DNA of 31,759 nucleotides. Source: an uncultured Burkholderiaceae bacterium. GTDB lineage: Bacteria; Pseudomonadota; Gammaproteobacteria; Burkholderiales; Burkholderiaceae. Position numbers and translations under genes: made by a program. Every line of letters begins with the position of its first letter. Position 1 is the first letter of the stretch. This document shows, piece after piece, positions 14,583 to 22,224 of this stretch. The stretch lies in the NCBI GenBank assembly GCA_937862845.1, contig CALMCK010000173.1, positions 1 to 31,759 of the forward strand, written 5' to 3'. The notes under the pieces were generated by a model. The model had not been told where the DNA came from. It did not search any database and was given only the letters and a program-made list of their open reading frames with translations.

Positions 14583-15038
14583 TTAGCCGAGTAAAAACAG
14601 TGGCTGACCGAATTCGACAGGGTCGCCGTTGCCGACCAAAACCTGCTTGATGACGCCATCGGCATCCGCTTCGATTTCGTTGAGCAGTTTCATCGCTTCG
14701 ATGATGCAGATGGTTTGACCTTTTTTGACCGTGTCGCCGACCGCTGCGAATGCCGCTGCGCCCGGTGAAGAGGCGGTGTAAAACGTGCCGACCATGGGAG
14801 ACTTCACTTGGTGGCCTGTCTCGACAGCGGGTGCTGCTTCGGCGGCAGGTGCAGCACTGGCTGCTGCGGCTGGTGCTGCGGCTGGCGCGGCCATTTGCAT
14901 GGCGGCGGGGGCTTGCATGTAGACGGCTTGGCCGCCTTTGACAATGCGGACCTTGCCTTCGGCTTCGGTGATTTCGAGTTCAGAAATTTCGGATTCAGAG
15001 ACCAAGTCGATTAAAGTTTTGAGTTTGCGTAAGTCCAT
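14583..15038 (-). CDS. accB: Biotin carboxyl carrier protein of acetyl-CoA carboxylase
   Basis: Carries biotin between AccC and the AccAD carboxyltransferase. The 151-residue protein has the N-terminal helix region (D-L-R-K-L-K-T-L-I-D-L-V), an Ala/Pro-rich flexible linker at about 43-72, and a C-terminal biotinyl domain starting V-K-S-P-M-V-G-T-F-Y with the biotinylation motif E-A-M-K-L (Lys117). AAGGAGC is just upstream of the ATG. A 215-base region with a TATAAT and two inverted repeats lies upstream, so accBC appears to have its own regulated promoter even though aroQ and an M29-like gene lie before it on the same strand. Confidence 0.98.
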   Translation of the reverse strand: MDLRKLKTLIDLVSESEISELEITEAEGKVRIVKGGQAVYMQAPAAMQMAAPAAAPAAAASAAPAAEAAPAVETGHQVKSPMVGTFYTASSPGAAAFAAVGDTVKKGQTICIIEAMKLLNEIEADADGVIKQVLVGNGDPVEFGQPLFLLG

Positions 15039-15098
15039 GGAATGCTCCTTGTGGTGTTTTAGCGAGACGCAGTTAAAAGCCGCGTGTTTTTAAAATAG

Positions 15099-15156
15099 TG
15101 GCGCATTATAACGCCAACTTTTAATAAGTGCGCTTAATTTCCGATAATTTCGCACT
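15099..15156 (-). promoter_or_regulatory. accB promoter region with two inverted repeats
   Basis: TATAAT on the minus strand at 15110-15105 is centred in an inverted repeat TGGCG-N8-CGCCA (15099-15116). A second one, AGTGCG-N18-CGCACT, covers 15127-15156, near where the -35 and upstream region fall. The -35 itself is poor, suggesting an activator or a regulated promoter. The regulator is not identifiable. Confidence 0.45.
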
Positions 15157-15253
15157 AAAATAACAAAACACATGCCAAAAAGAACGGGTGTTCGCCTACA
15201 AAATGATGTGTTCAAAATTGAATTTTAGAGTAAGGCATATGTCTTGTGGCTGG

Positions 15254-16321
15254 TTAAACGTGCCACGCACCATCGACGAAAACATTCGCTTCGTCCAGCC
15301 AGACCGCAACGGCGAGCACAAAGACATCGATGTGAAAGCGGGTGTCGCGGCGTTTGAACTGGGGTTTGTTGTAGCTGCCGTGTTTGGCGCCGAGTGACAG
15401 ATGGATGCCGCACTGACGCTCAAAAGTACCGATGTCGCTGACTTTTCGTGTCACGCCGAAGGCTCGGTTCATGCCAAAGCCGAGCTCGCGCAACCAGACT
15501 TCGCCCTCGACGGCACGGATTTTATCGAGCACCGCGTCGAATTCTGCAGTGCTGTCCTCTGTCGCGACCACGCGGCCAGCCTCGACGATGAGGGTGATGG
15601 GCGCGTCGGGCCAGTTGCAATGAAAACTCATGTCGCCAAACACAAACACCTGAGCGCGCCCGCTCACGCGCATCAAATCACGTGCTTCGGTGAAGACCTC
15701 GCCGATGGGGAATTGTCCGCCGACGTTCGTCATTTCGCGATAATCACCGACATTCATTTTCGCCGATTCGAGCGGCGTGTCAAACAACAACACATCATCG
15801 CCAAAAGTCACGCGCGCTGTCTGTGCGGCATCGATTTTTTGCTTGAGCGCCGCACCGACGCCGCGATAATAGTCGGCATCGTAGGCGAGCGCATCTATAT
15901 ATAAGGCGGCTTGCGCGTCTACCATGCGTGCCAAATGCACGTGCTCGATGACTTTCAAGCCTTGGTTGAACAACTGCACCCGCAAGCGGTAAGCATCGAG
16001 GCGAAAATGCGTCGATTGAATCAACACCACCAACGCACCCGCAGGCAAATTTGCAAACGCGGCCAACACCGCCTCGTTGCTAAAATCCGCGACATCCATC
16101 CGTTGCGCCTGAGGCAGAGCCGCGCCATACGCTTGTGACAGTGTCAACGCCAGCGGACACTCGGTGTCAAACACCACCAACGCTGGCGCGCCCGTAGGAT
16201 GCGCTATCGCCAACGTCACGATGTCGTGCGTGTGGCGGCTGGCGGCGGCCAGCTGCTCATCGCTGATGGGCTGATAGTGAATGTCGGACATGGCGTCGCT
16301 GACGGCGGAATGCGTTGACAC
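15254..16321 (-). CDS. M29-aminopeptidase-like metalloprotein
   Basis: A 355-residue protein whose C-terminal half resembles the M29 (AmpS/AmpT) metallo-aminopeptidase fold, also found in NicX-type dihydroxypyridine dioxygenases. Candidate metal ligands are Glu of I-G-E-V-F-T-E, Glu of R-E-L-G-F-G-M-N, His of G-I-H-L-S-L-G and the His/Asp of R-F-H-I-D-V-F. The N-terminal half is an alpha/beta domain with low similarity to anything I recognise. The GTG start at 16321 lies 3 bases after the aroQ stop; an ATG at 16291 is an alternative, and neither has a clear ribosome site. The substrate is unknown. It separates aroQ from accB, which are neighbours in many relatives. Confidence 0.75.
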   Translation of the reverse strand: MSTHSAVSDAMSDIHYQPISDEQLAAASRHTHDIVTLAIAHPTGAPALVVFDTECPLALTLSQAYGAALPQAQRMDVADFSNEAVLAAFANLPAGALVVLIQSTHFRLDAYRLRVQLFNQGLKVIEHVHLARMVDAQAALYIDALAYDADYYRGVGAALKQKIDAAQTARVTFGDDVLLFDTPLESAKMNVGDYREMTNVGGQFPIGEVFTEARDLMRVSGRAQVFVFGDMSFHCNWPDAPITLIVEAGRVVATEDSTAEFDAVLDKIRAVEGEVWLRELGFGMNRAFGVTRKVSDIGTFERQCGIHLSLGAKHGSYNKPQFKRRDTRFHIDVFVLAVAVWLDEANVFVDGAWHV

Positions 16322-16324
16322 GGA

Positions 16325-16753
16325 TTAGGGCTTTACCAAAAACCGCAGCGCCGCCTCATAGCCATACGCGCCGAGTCCGCTGATGACGCCGATGGCGATT
16401 TCAGAAAAGAACGAGTGGTGGCGGAACGACTCGCGTTGGTAGACGTTCGAGAGATGCACCTCGACAAATGGAATCGCCACGCCCGCCAGTGCATCGCGCA
16501 GAGCGACGCTGGTGTGTGTGTAGGCAGCGGGGTTGATGATGATGGCGTCCACCGTGCCGCGCGCGGCGTGGATGGCGTTGACCAGTTCACCTTCGATGTT
16601 GTTTTGCACGCAGCGCACGGTTGCGCCGAGTTCGGCGGCAACTTCGCTCAAATGCTGGTTAATGTCGTCTAAAGTTTGCGAACCGTAGACTTCAGGCTCG
16701 CGCGTGCCGAGCAGATTCAGGTTTGGGCCGTGGATGACGAGAATGTTTTTCAT
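16325..16753 (-). CDS. aroQ: 3-dehydroquinate dehydratase, type II
   Basis: Dehydrates 3-dehydroquinate to 3-dehydroshikimate in the shikimate pathway. The 142-residue product is the small dodecameric type II enzyme: H-G-P-N-L-N-L-L-G-T-R-E-P at the N-terminus, a catalytic Tyr in E-V-Y-G, N-P-A-A-Y-T-H-T-S with its substrate-binding Asn, and E-V-H-L-S-N-V-Y-Q-R-E-S-F-R-H with the catalytic His. The ATG at 16753 has AAGGA just upstream; the longer frame to 16792 adds 13 unconserved residues. It starts 40 bases after the MOSC gene, probably in the same transcript. Confidence 0.97.
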   Translation of the reverse strand: MKNILVIHGPNLNLLGTREPEVYGSQTLDDINQHLSEVAAELGATVRCVQNNIEGELVNAIHAARGTVDAIIINPAAYTHTSVALRDALAGVAIPFVEVHLSNVYQRESFRHHSFFSEIAIGVISGLGAYGYEAALRFLVKP

Positions 16754-16793
16754 GTTGTTCCTTTTAATAACGCTATTTTGCCACAAATACACG

Positions 16794-17636
16794 TTAAAAA
16801 ACGTAATCTGCGGCGATGGTCATGCCAACTCGAATGCTCTGGCCGCTGCCTTGGCGGATGATGGCATTCATGCCAAAGGTCAATGCATCGTCCATGCGCG
16901 CATTGCGACGGTAGTGCAGCAGCGCATCGGTGACCGATGGTTGGCTCAATGCCGTGTTGGGATCGATGTCGGGAATCGGGCAGCGGGTGCAAGGCTTGAC
17001 GTTTTTGAGTTGTATCTGTTGATCGACATTGAGCCATTCCAGCAGGTCTTCATCGTGCGCCTCAATGCCATCCATGACGATATTGGGGCGAAAGCGTCGC
17101 ACGTCGACCGTGGTTTGATTGGACTCGGTCAAACGGCGATTCAGCTCAGCCATCGACGCTGTGCCAATCAACAGCAGCGGATAGCCGTCGGCGAACTCTG
17201 TGCTCGCATGGTCATCGCCTGTCCACTTGTTGCTGCACGGTCGCGCCACGGCAGCGTTGAAGCGCACCAAGCGCACGCGTTGACCGAGTGCTTCACTGAA
17301 CCACGCCGCCGCATCATCGCCCATGTCCAAGCCGCTCACCACGTCGTCCCAAATCTGGACAGGGCGCGCGGCGCCATCTGCATTGAGTGCGATGGACAGT
17401 TGCGGCATGTTGGGTGCATCGATGTGTATGCGGTCGCCATCGATGCTCGGCACGATGAGCGCCATGCGGGCATGGTCTCGTTGCGACTGCATCACGCCGT
17501 TTTCATCAATCAACATGAAATGGCGGTCATATTGCAAACCCGTCGGTGTGAGCAATGCCTCATTGACGCGAATGCCCGCGCAGGATTTAATCGGGTAAAT
17601 ATACAGCTCGGTAATGCGTGCGGTGACATCATTCAT
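16794..17636 (-). CDS. MOSC domain protein (YcbX/mARC-like)
   Basis: A 280-residue protein with the MOSC N-terminal beta-barrel domain (L-Y-I-Y-P-I-K-S-C-A-G at about 11-21, Y-D-R-H-F-M-L-I-D) and a C-terminal MOSC domain containing R-R-F-R-P-N-I-V and K-P-C-T-R-C-P-I-P-D-I-D-P. The Cys in that last motif is the expected molybdenum-cofactor ligand, by analogy with YcbX and mARC, which reduce N-hydroxylated compounds. Unlike E. coli YcbX there is no C-terminal 2Fe-2S ferredoxin domain, so an external electron donor would be needed. AGGAGA and a near-consensus promoter (17658-17686) lie upstream. Confidence 0.9.
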   Translation of the reverse strand: MNDVTARITELYIYPIKSCAGIRVNEALLTPTGLQYDRHFMLIDENGVMQSQRDHARMALIVPSIDGDRIHIDAPNMPQLSIALNADGAARPVQIWDDVVSGLDMGDDAAAWFSEALGQRVRLVRFNAAVARPCSNKWTGDDHASTEFADGYPLLLIGTASMAELNRRLTESNQTTVDVRRFRPNIVMDGIEAHDEDLLEWLNVDQQIQLKNVKPCTRCPIPDIDPNTALSQPSVTDALLHYRRNARMDDALTFGMNAIIRQGSGQSIRVGMTIAADYVF

Positions 17637-17657
17637 AATCTCTCCTTGGATGATGGC

Positions 17658-17686
17658 ATTGTATGGGATGGCTTGATGGCTGTCAA
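17658..17686 (-). promoter_or_regulatory. Near-consensus sigma-70 promoter of the MOSC gene and aroQ
   Basis: On the minus strand a perfect TTGACA (17686-17681) and TACAAT (17663-17658) are 17 bases apart. Transcription would begin near 17651, giving a leader of about 15 bases that still contains the AGGAGA at 17646-17641. Confidence 0.8.
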
Positions 17687-17735
17687 AGCGACCTTGTGTT
17701 GCGCGGGGTTTTATGGTTTAATTTGTAGAGTTATT

Positions 17736-17747
17736 GAACGGTCGTTC
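17736..17747. promoter_or_regulatory. Possible operator between the MOSC and nitronate monooxygenase genes
   Basis: GAACG-GT-CGTTC is a perfect 5+5 inverted repeat of the kind bound by TetR-family repressors. It is 57 bases before the NMO ATG and about 50 bases behind the MOSC promoter -35. A TTGTTG (17764-17769) with TATTAA (17786-17791) 16 bases later is a candidate NMO promoter downstream of it. No TetR gene is present in the window. Confidence 0.45.
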
Positions 17748-17804
17748 GATTTTAAAATACGTTTTGTTGATTGAAATTTTCACCATATTAATTAGGAGTT
17801 TGCC

Positions 17805-18761
17805 ATGAGTTTACCCGCGTCATTACAACACCTGCGTTTGCCTGTGATTTGCGCGCCGATGTTTATCGTGTCCAACCCTGCGCTGGTGGCCGCGCAGTGT
17901 AAGTCCGGTATTGTCGGCTCATTCCCTGCTCTCAATGCACGTGGCGAGGGCATGCTGGACAAGTGGTTGACTGATTTGCAAAGTGAGCTGGCGGCGGACA
18001 AAGCCGCAGGCGGCACACCCGCACCGTTTGCCGTGAATCAAATCGTCCACCCATCCAACACGCGCTTGGTTGAGGACATCACAGTCTGTTTAAAACATCA
18101 AGTGCCTGTGTTCATCACCAGTTTGCAAGCACCACCCAAGGCGTTGGTCGATGGCGCGCATGCATACGGTGGCATTGTGTTGCACGATGTGATTAATGTG
18201 CGCCATGCGAAAAAAGCCATTGAAGCAGGCGTCGATGGTTTGATATTGGTTTGCGCGGGCGCGGGCGGACACGCGGGCATGCTCAGTCCATTTGCGTTGG
18301 TCGGCGAAATTCGCAAATTTTATGACGGTCTGATTGTCCTCTCAGGCGCGATTGCCACAGGCGATGCGATACTCGGCGCGCAAGCCATGGGTGCAGATTT
18401 GGCCTACATGGGCACGCGTTTTATTTGCACGACTGAGGCAAATGCCGATGAGGCTTACAAAAAAGGCATTATTGATGCGGCAGCGAATGATGTGATTTAC
18501 ACGAATTTATTCACCGGCGTGCATGGCAACTATCTGCGCGAGAGCATTGTCAATGCAGGACTCAATCCCGATGATTTGCCTGTCGCGGATAAAACCAAAA
18601 TGAATTTCGGTTCAGGCGGCAATTCGGCCGCGAAAGCGTGGAAAGACATCTGGGGTGTTGGCCAAGGCGTCGGCTTGATTGATGATGCGCCAACGACAGC
18701 GGAATTGGTCAATCATTTAGAAAGCGAATACAGCGCAGCGCGAGCAAGGATTGCGCTGTAA
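17805..18761 (+). CDS. Nitronate monooxygenase (2-nitropropane dioxygenase type)
   Basis: FMN-dependent TIM-barrel enzyme that detoxifies alkyl nitronates such as propionate-3-nitronate. The 318-residue product shows C-A-P-M-F-I-V-S-N-P at about 16-25, G-I-V-G-S-F-P-A-L-N, the glycine-rich C-A-G-A-G-G-H-A-G with its conserved His, S-G-A-I-A-T-G-D and the FMN phosphate site M-G-T-R-F. The A-G-G-H and M-G-T-R-F motifs place it in the bacterial NMO family rather than with FabK enoyl reductases. AGGAG is 6 bases before the ATG. It is divergent from the MOSC gene with a possible operator between; a terminator follows. Confidence 0.9.
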   Translation: MSLPASLQHLRLPVICAPMFIVSNPALVAAQCKSGIVGSFPALNARGEGMLDKWLTDLQSELAADKAAGGTPAPFAVNQIVHPSNTRLVEDITVCLKHQVPVFITSLQAPPKALVDGAHAYGGIVLHDVINVRHAKKAIEAGVDGLILVCAGAGGHAGMLSPFALVGEIRKFYDGLIVLSGAIATGDAILGAQAMGADLAYMGTRFICTTEANADEAYKKGIIDAAANDVIYTNLFTGVHGNYLRESIVNAGLNPDDLPVADKTKMNFGSGGNSAAKAWKDIWGVGQGVGLIDDAPTTAELVNHLESEYSAARARIAL

Positions 18762-18765
18762 AATA

Positions 18766-18794
18766 AAAATCGAGTGATCGCCACTCGATTTTTT
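18766..18794 (+). terminator. Terminator after nitronate monooxygenase
   Basis: CGAGTG at 18771-18776 pairs with CACTCG at 18782-18787, flanked by an A run and followed by a six-base T run. It lies 10 bases after the stop codon. The next gene's AAGGAG is only 13 bases beyond, so read-through or a promoter inside the NMO gene must feed that gene. Confidence 0.85.
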
Positions 18795-18818
18795 AATGGC
18801 GTCATCAAGGAGAAACAC

Positions 18819-19484
18819 ATGGGCATCCCCGCTGATACATTGCCGTTTTTGCGTGAGCTTGCAGCGAACAACAACCGCGAGTGGTTCAATGAACAAAAGC
18901 CGCGTTTCGTGTCGTTGCAAAAAGAATTGCTGGACATGATTGAGCATCTGCTCGGTCAAGTGATTCAGCGTGACCCCGATTTTATTGGAGTAGAGCCGAA
19001 GCGTTGTTTGTTTCGGATTTATAAGGACGCACGCTTTGCCAAAGGCGTGCCGTATAAAACCCATTTCGGCATTCACATCGTCGCCAGTGGCCACCGCGCA
19101 GATTTTGAGCGGGCGGGGTTTTATTTGCACATTGAGCCAGGCGCCAGTTTCATCGCGGGCGGCGCGCACTCGCCGAGCGGTGAATGGCTGAAAAGAATTC
19201 GTCGCGAGATTGCGCTGCGCGGCGATGATTTTGAGGCGGTGCTCAATGATAAAATATTTAAAAAATGGTTTGGTGAATTGCAAGGCGCATCATTGGTGCG
19301 CCCGCCCGCTGGTTACAGCGCAGAGTCGCCGCATTTAGAATTACTCAAACGCAAGGCGATGCTGGTCTCCCATGCGTTGAGTGATGCGGACGTGGTGGAT
19401 AAAAAATTCATCTCACACTGCGCAAAAACATTTGAAATTTATCAGCCGTTTATGGATTTTTTGAATGCGGGTGAGCGGATTTGA
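18819..19484 (+). CDS. DUF2461 family protein
   Basis: A 221-residue member of the DUF2461/TIGR02453 family, of unknown function. The characteristic features are the N-terminal L-P-F-L-R-E-L-A-A-N-N-N-R-E-W-F, F-R-I-Y-K-D-A-R-F, P-Y-K-T-H-F-G-I-H and the central G-F-Y-L-H-I-E-P-G region, followed by P-P-A-G-Y. The ATG at 18819 has AAGGAG 6 bases upstream; the longer frame from 18774 begins inside the preceding terminator and is rejected. No promoter is visible between the terminator and the start, so expression probably depends on read-through. Confidence 0.9.
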   Translation: MGIPADTLPFLRELAANNNREWFNEQKPRFVSLQKELLDMIEHLLGQVIQRDPDFIGVEPKRCLFRIYKDARFAKGVPYKTHFGIHIVASGHRADFERAGFYLHIEPGASFIAGGAHSPSGEWLKRIRREIALRGDDFEAVLNDKIFKKWFGELQGASLVRPPAGYSAESPHLELLKRKAMLVSHALSDADVVDKKFISHCAKTFEIYQPFMDFLNAGERI

Positions 19485-19506
19485 TGCAAAGCGATGGGTG
19501 TGAAGA

Positions 19507-19535
19507 ACTGAAAAATAGAGTTGCGTTTTTTCAGT
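19507..19535. terminator. Weak A/T-rich hairpin between convergent genes
   Basis: ACTGAAAAA at 19507-19515 pairs with TTTTTCAGT at 19527-19535, between the DUF2461 gene (+) and rlmL (-). The stem is mostly A-T, so termination is doubtful. Confidence 0.35.
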
Positions 19536-19541
19536 ATTATC

Positions 19542-20717
19542 TTATTGAGCATCATCTGCATCAGTCACCACACGGGGCTTGCGGGCGCTGCCCGCCACCA
19601 TTTTAAATTCAAACAATCGACAATCCAGCGCACCGTTGTACAACGGTGTTTTTTTGGTGGCGGACAGGCGCATGTGTTTGGGTAGGTCGCGGTCGTTGGT
19701 GAGCAGGTAAGCATTCCAGCCTGCATAGTTGGCTTTGAGGTGGTCGGCCCAGTCTTTAAAAAACGCGGCGTCCTCGAGCGCACTGACCACGTCGATGCGC
19801 TCGCCATACGGCGGATTGCACAGCATCACGCCCTCTGATGTGGGTGGCAATACGTCGAGCGCACTTTGTTGCTCAAACGCAATCGGGAACGGCAGGCCAG
19901 CGCGCGTGAGGTTGTTGGCCATGTCGCGCACAGCGTGTGCACTGATGTCCGAGGCGTAGAGTGCGCGCGGTGTTTTGTCGATGACGACGTCGTTTTTGAC
20001 TGACTGCCACAGCGATTTGTCAAAGGGGCGGTATTTCTCAAATGCGAAATGGCGCTGCCAACCGGGTGGAATATTGGCCGCCATCAAGCCCGCTTCAATC
20101 GCAATCGTGCCGCTGCCGCACATCGGGTCGAGCAGTGTTTGGTTGGGCTGCCAGCCAGAGAGCATGACCAGACCTGCGGCGAGGTTTTCGCGCAGCGGGG
20201 CGCGGCCTTTGTCCATGCGCCAGCCGCGTTTGAACAATGCTTCGCCTGATGTGTCGAGGTAAATCGTTGCTTCGTTTTCGGTCAAAAATGCGTAAATGCG
20301 CGCGTCGGGCGTGACGGTGTCGACGGATGGGCGCACGTCCATGAGGTCGCGGAAGTAGTCGCAGACCGCGTCTTTGATGCGCAGGGTGATGAACTCTAAA
20401 CTTTTCAGCGGGCTTTTAATCGCCGTGACTTCGATTTTAATCGTGTGGTCGGTTGTGAAATAGCTGCTCCATGGCATGCGCGCAGCGAGTTTGTACACGT
20501 CGTCTTCGTTGCGATAGGCTTGATTGCCCAGACGCAATAAAATCCGTGAGGCGATGCGCGAGTGAAGGTTCGCGCGGTACATCAGCGCGGTATCGCCTGC
20601 GAATGACACGCCGCCATGGGTGGCTTTGATGTAGCTTGCATTGAGCTGCTCGAGTTCTTTGACGAGCAAGTGTTCGAGACCGCGAGGGCAGGGGGCGAAA
20701 AAATTAAGTGTTGACAT
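19542..20717 (-). CDS. rlmL: THUMP-domain 23S rRNA (guanine-N2)-methyltransferase, RlmL type
   Basis: A 391-residue RNA methyltransferase matching the N-terminal half of E. coli RlmKL, which makes m2G2445 in 23S rRNA. A ferredoxin-like/THUMP region (about 1-165) begins F-F-A-P-C-P-R-G-L-E and includes K-R-G-W-R-M. The catalytic domain shows motif I D-P-M-C-G-S-G-T-I-A-I-E-A and the motif IV N-P-P-Y-G-E-R typical of exocyclic N2-guanine methylation. The RlmK half is absent, as in stand-alone betaproteobacterial versions. The start lies 3 bases after the hemJ stop, so the two are co-transcribed. Confidence 0.88.
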   Translation of the reverse strand: MSTLNFFAPCPRGLEHLLVKELEQLNASYIKATHGGVSFAGDTALMYRANLHSRIASRILLRLGNQAYRNEDDVYKLAARMPWSSYFTTDHTIKIEVTAIKSPLKSLEFITLRIKDAVCDYFRDLMDVRPSVDTVTPDARIYAFLTENEATIYLDTSGEALFKRGWRMDKGRAPLRENLAAGLVMLSGWQPNQTLLDPMCGSGTIAIEAGLMAANIPPGWQRHFAFEKYRPFDKSLWQSVKNDVVIDKTPRALYASDISAHAVRDMANNLTRAGLPFPIAFEQQSALDVLPPTSEGVMLCNPPYGERIDVVSALEDAAFFKDWADHLKANYAGWNAYLLTNDRDLPKHMRLSATKKTPLYNGALDCRLFEFKMVAGSARKPRVVTDADDAQ

Positions 20718-20720
20718 AGA

Positions 20721-21143
20721 TTAACCAGAAAACGGTTTGATGACCACCAAGGCGGTGATGATGAGAAAAAAGACGACAGGGATTTCGTTAAACCAGCGAT
20801 ACCAAACGTGGCTGTGGCGATTTTGTCCTGCATAAAAAGATTTGAGCAAGCGGCCGCAGTAGTAGTGATAGCCGAGCAAAATCAAAACCAGCGTGAGCTT
20901 CATGTGCATCCATGCGCCTGTGAAACCCGCCATATACCACATGACCGAGCCCAACACGATGACAGGCAATGCCAAAATCGTCATGAAGCGATACAGCTTG
21001 GATGACATGAGCAATAAGCGTTGCGTGGTCGGTACGTCAGTGACCTGCGCCAAATTAACAAACAAGCGCGGCAGATAAAACAAGCCCGCAAACCACGATG
21101 CGACAAAAACGATGTGAAGGATTTTGAGCCAGAGATAGAGCAT
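20721..21143 (-). CDS. hemJ: HemJ/CopD-like protoporphyrinogen IX oxidase
   Basis: A 140-residue integral membrane protein with four predicted helices, matching HemJ, which oxidises protoporphyrinogen IX to protoporphyrin IX in haem synthesis. Seen are W-L-K-I-L-H-I-V-F-V-A-S-W-F-A-G-L-F-Y near the N-terminus (with the conserved His), L-P-R-L-F-V, a central W-M-H-M-K-L-T-L and R-W-F-N-E-I-P. The ATG at 21143 starts the first helix directly; the longer frame from 21197 adds 18 unconserved polar residues. It lies 3 bases upstream of rlmL. No regulator is visible. TACAAT on the minus strand at 21178-21173 could be its -10. Confidence 0.88.
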   Translation of the reverse strand: MLYLWLKILHIVFVASWFAGLFYLPRLFVNLAQVTDVPTTQRLLLMSSKLYRFMTILALPVIVLGSVMWYMAGFTGAWMHMKLTLVLILLGYHYYCGRLLKSFYAGQNRHSHVWYRWFNEIPVVFFLIITALVVIKPFSG

Positions 21144-21312
21144 GATTGAACCTGATGTGTGTGAAAAACCACATTGTACGTGATTGTCAGGATTCAAGGC
21201 TCGAATTGCAAGCGCGTGCGCTGCAGCTTAAAACAAAACGTGCATGGCAGGCGGCGTTGCGATTGAATGCTTTGTCATGAATATGCGCGGACTTGAGCAG
21301 CAGCTGTGCCGC

Positions 21313-22224
21313 TCATTGAGTGCCGTTTTTTTTCAAAATGGCCAAGCTTAAGCCCAAACACACGGCCAACATTCCAAGCACTTGATAACCATGAATGTGC
21401 TCGCCAATCAACAGCAGCGCCCAGACAATGCTAAATACTGGAATAAAGTTAATAAAATACCCCGCCCGAATGGCGCCCGCGTGTCTGACACCATAGTTCC
21501 AAAAAAACGTTGCTGCGATTGAGGCAAATACCGCCATATACGTAATTTGCCACGCAACATCTTCCCAAGGAACATCAATTCGCGCGGTGCCACCCAAAGC
21601 CACGTTAATCCCCAGCCAGATTAAAGTACACAGACAGCCCAACAAAAAAAACAATTCCATAAATGAAAATGGATGGACTTTGGGCATGTAGCGCAGCAGT
21701 AAAGTGTACAGGCAATACGACAAAACGCCGCTAAAAACATAGACATCACCGGTATGCAGAGCCAAGCCGTTCAAGCCATTCCAGTCACCGCGTAACGCGA
21801 TTTGCAAAACACCGAGCATTGAGACGGCCGCCCCTAACCACTGCCAGCGAGTGATGTGTTCACGAAAAAAAATTGCAGACATAACGCCAAGTACAGCGGG
21901 TGTGGTGGCATTGATGAGTGCTGCATTTACAATTGGCGTGCTGCGCAACCCAAGGTATAAAAACGAGTTGTAACCCACCGCACCTGTTAAGCCGTAGGCC
22001 AAAATCAACCAACGTGACGTCCACAAAGTTCGCCAATCCCGTTTTAAGTGTGGCCATGCAAATGGAAAAAACAACAATGCTGCCAATCCCCAACGCAAAG
22101 CGTTGAGCAGCAGCGGTGGGACGTGTAAGACCGTCAGCTTGCCCAGTACTGTATTGCCCGACCAAAAAAGTGGTGGCAACACCAATGCCCAGAGGGCCAA
22201 ACGAAGCGTGTTATTTATTGGCAT
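21313..22224 (-). CDS. EamA/DMT family transporter
   Basis: A 303-residue membrane protein with about ten hydrophobic helices arranged as two EamA repeats. The first begins near W-A-L-V-L-P-P-L-F-W-S-G-N-T and contains L-N-A-L-R-W-G-L-A-A-L and Y-N-S-F-L-Y-L-G-L; the second ends with the typical F-I-P-V-F-S-I-V-W-A-L-L-L-I-G-E-H region. DMT transporters export metabolites or amino acids; the substrate is unpredictable. The ATG at 22224 overlaps the end of lldD by 14 bases (22233 is also possible), suggesting coupled expression with hydroxy-acid oxidation. No ribosome site is seen, which fits translational coupling. Confidence 0.85.
   Translation of the reverse strand: MPINNTLRLALWALVLPPLFWSGNTVLGKLTVLHVPPLLLNALRWGLAALLFFPFAWPHLKRDWRTLWTSRWLILAYGLTGAVGYNSFLYLGLRSTPIVNAALINATTPAVLGVMSAIFFREHITRWQWLGAAVSMLGVLQIALRGDWNGLNGLALHTGDVYVFSGVLSYCLYTLLLRYMPKVHPFSFMELFFLLGCLCTLIWLGINVALGGTARIDVPWEDVAWQITYMAVFASIAATFFWNYGVRHAGAIRAGYFINFIPVFSIVWALLLIGEHIHGYQVLGMLAVCLGLSLAILKKNGTQ

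Noticed and set aside
16704..17774. 356-codon open frame on the plus strand
   Set aside because: It runs fully antisense to the MOSC gene and aroQ start, has no ribosome site or recognisable domain, and reflects the codon pattern of the real genes.
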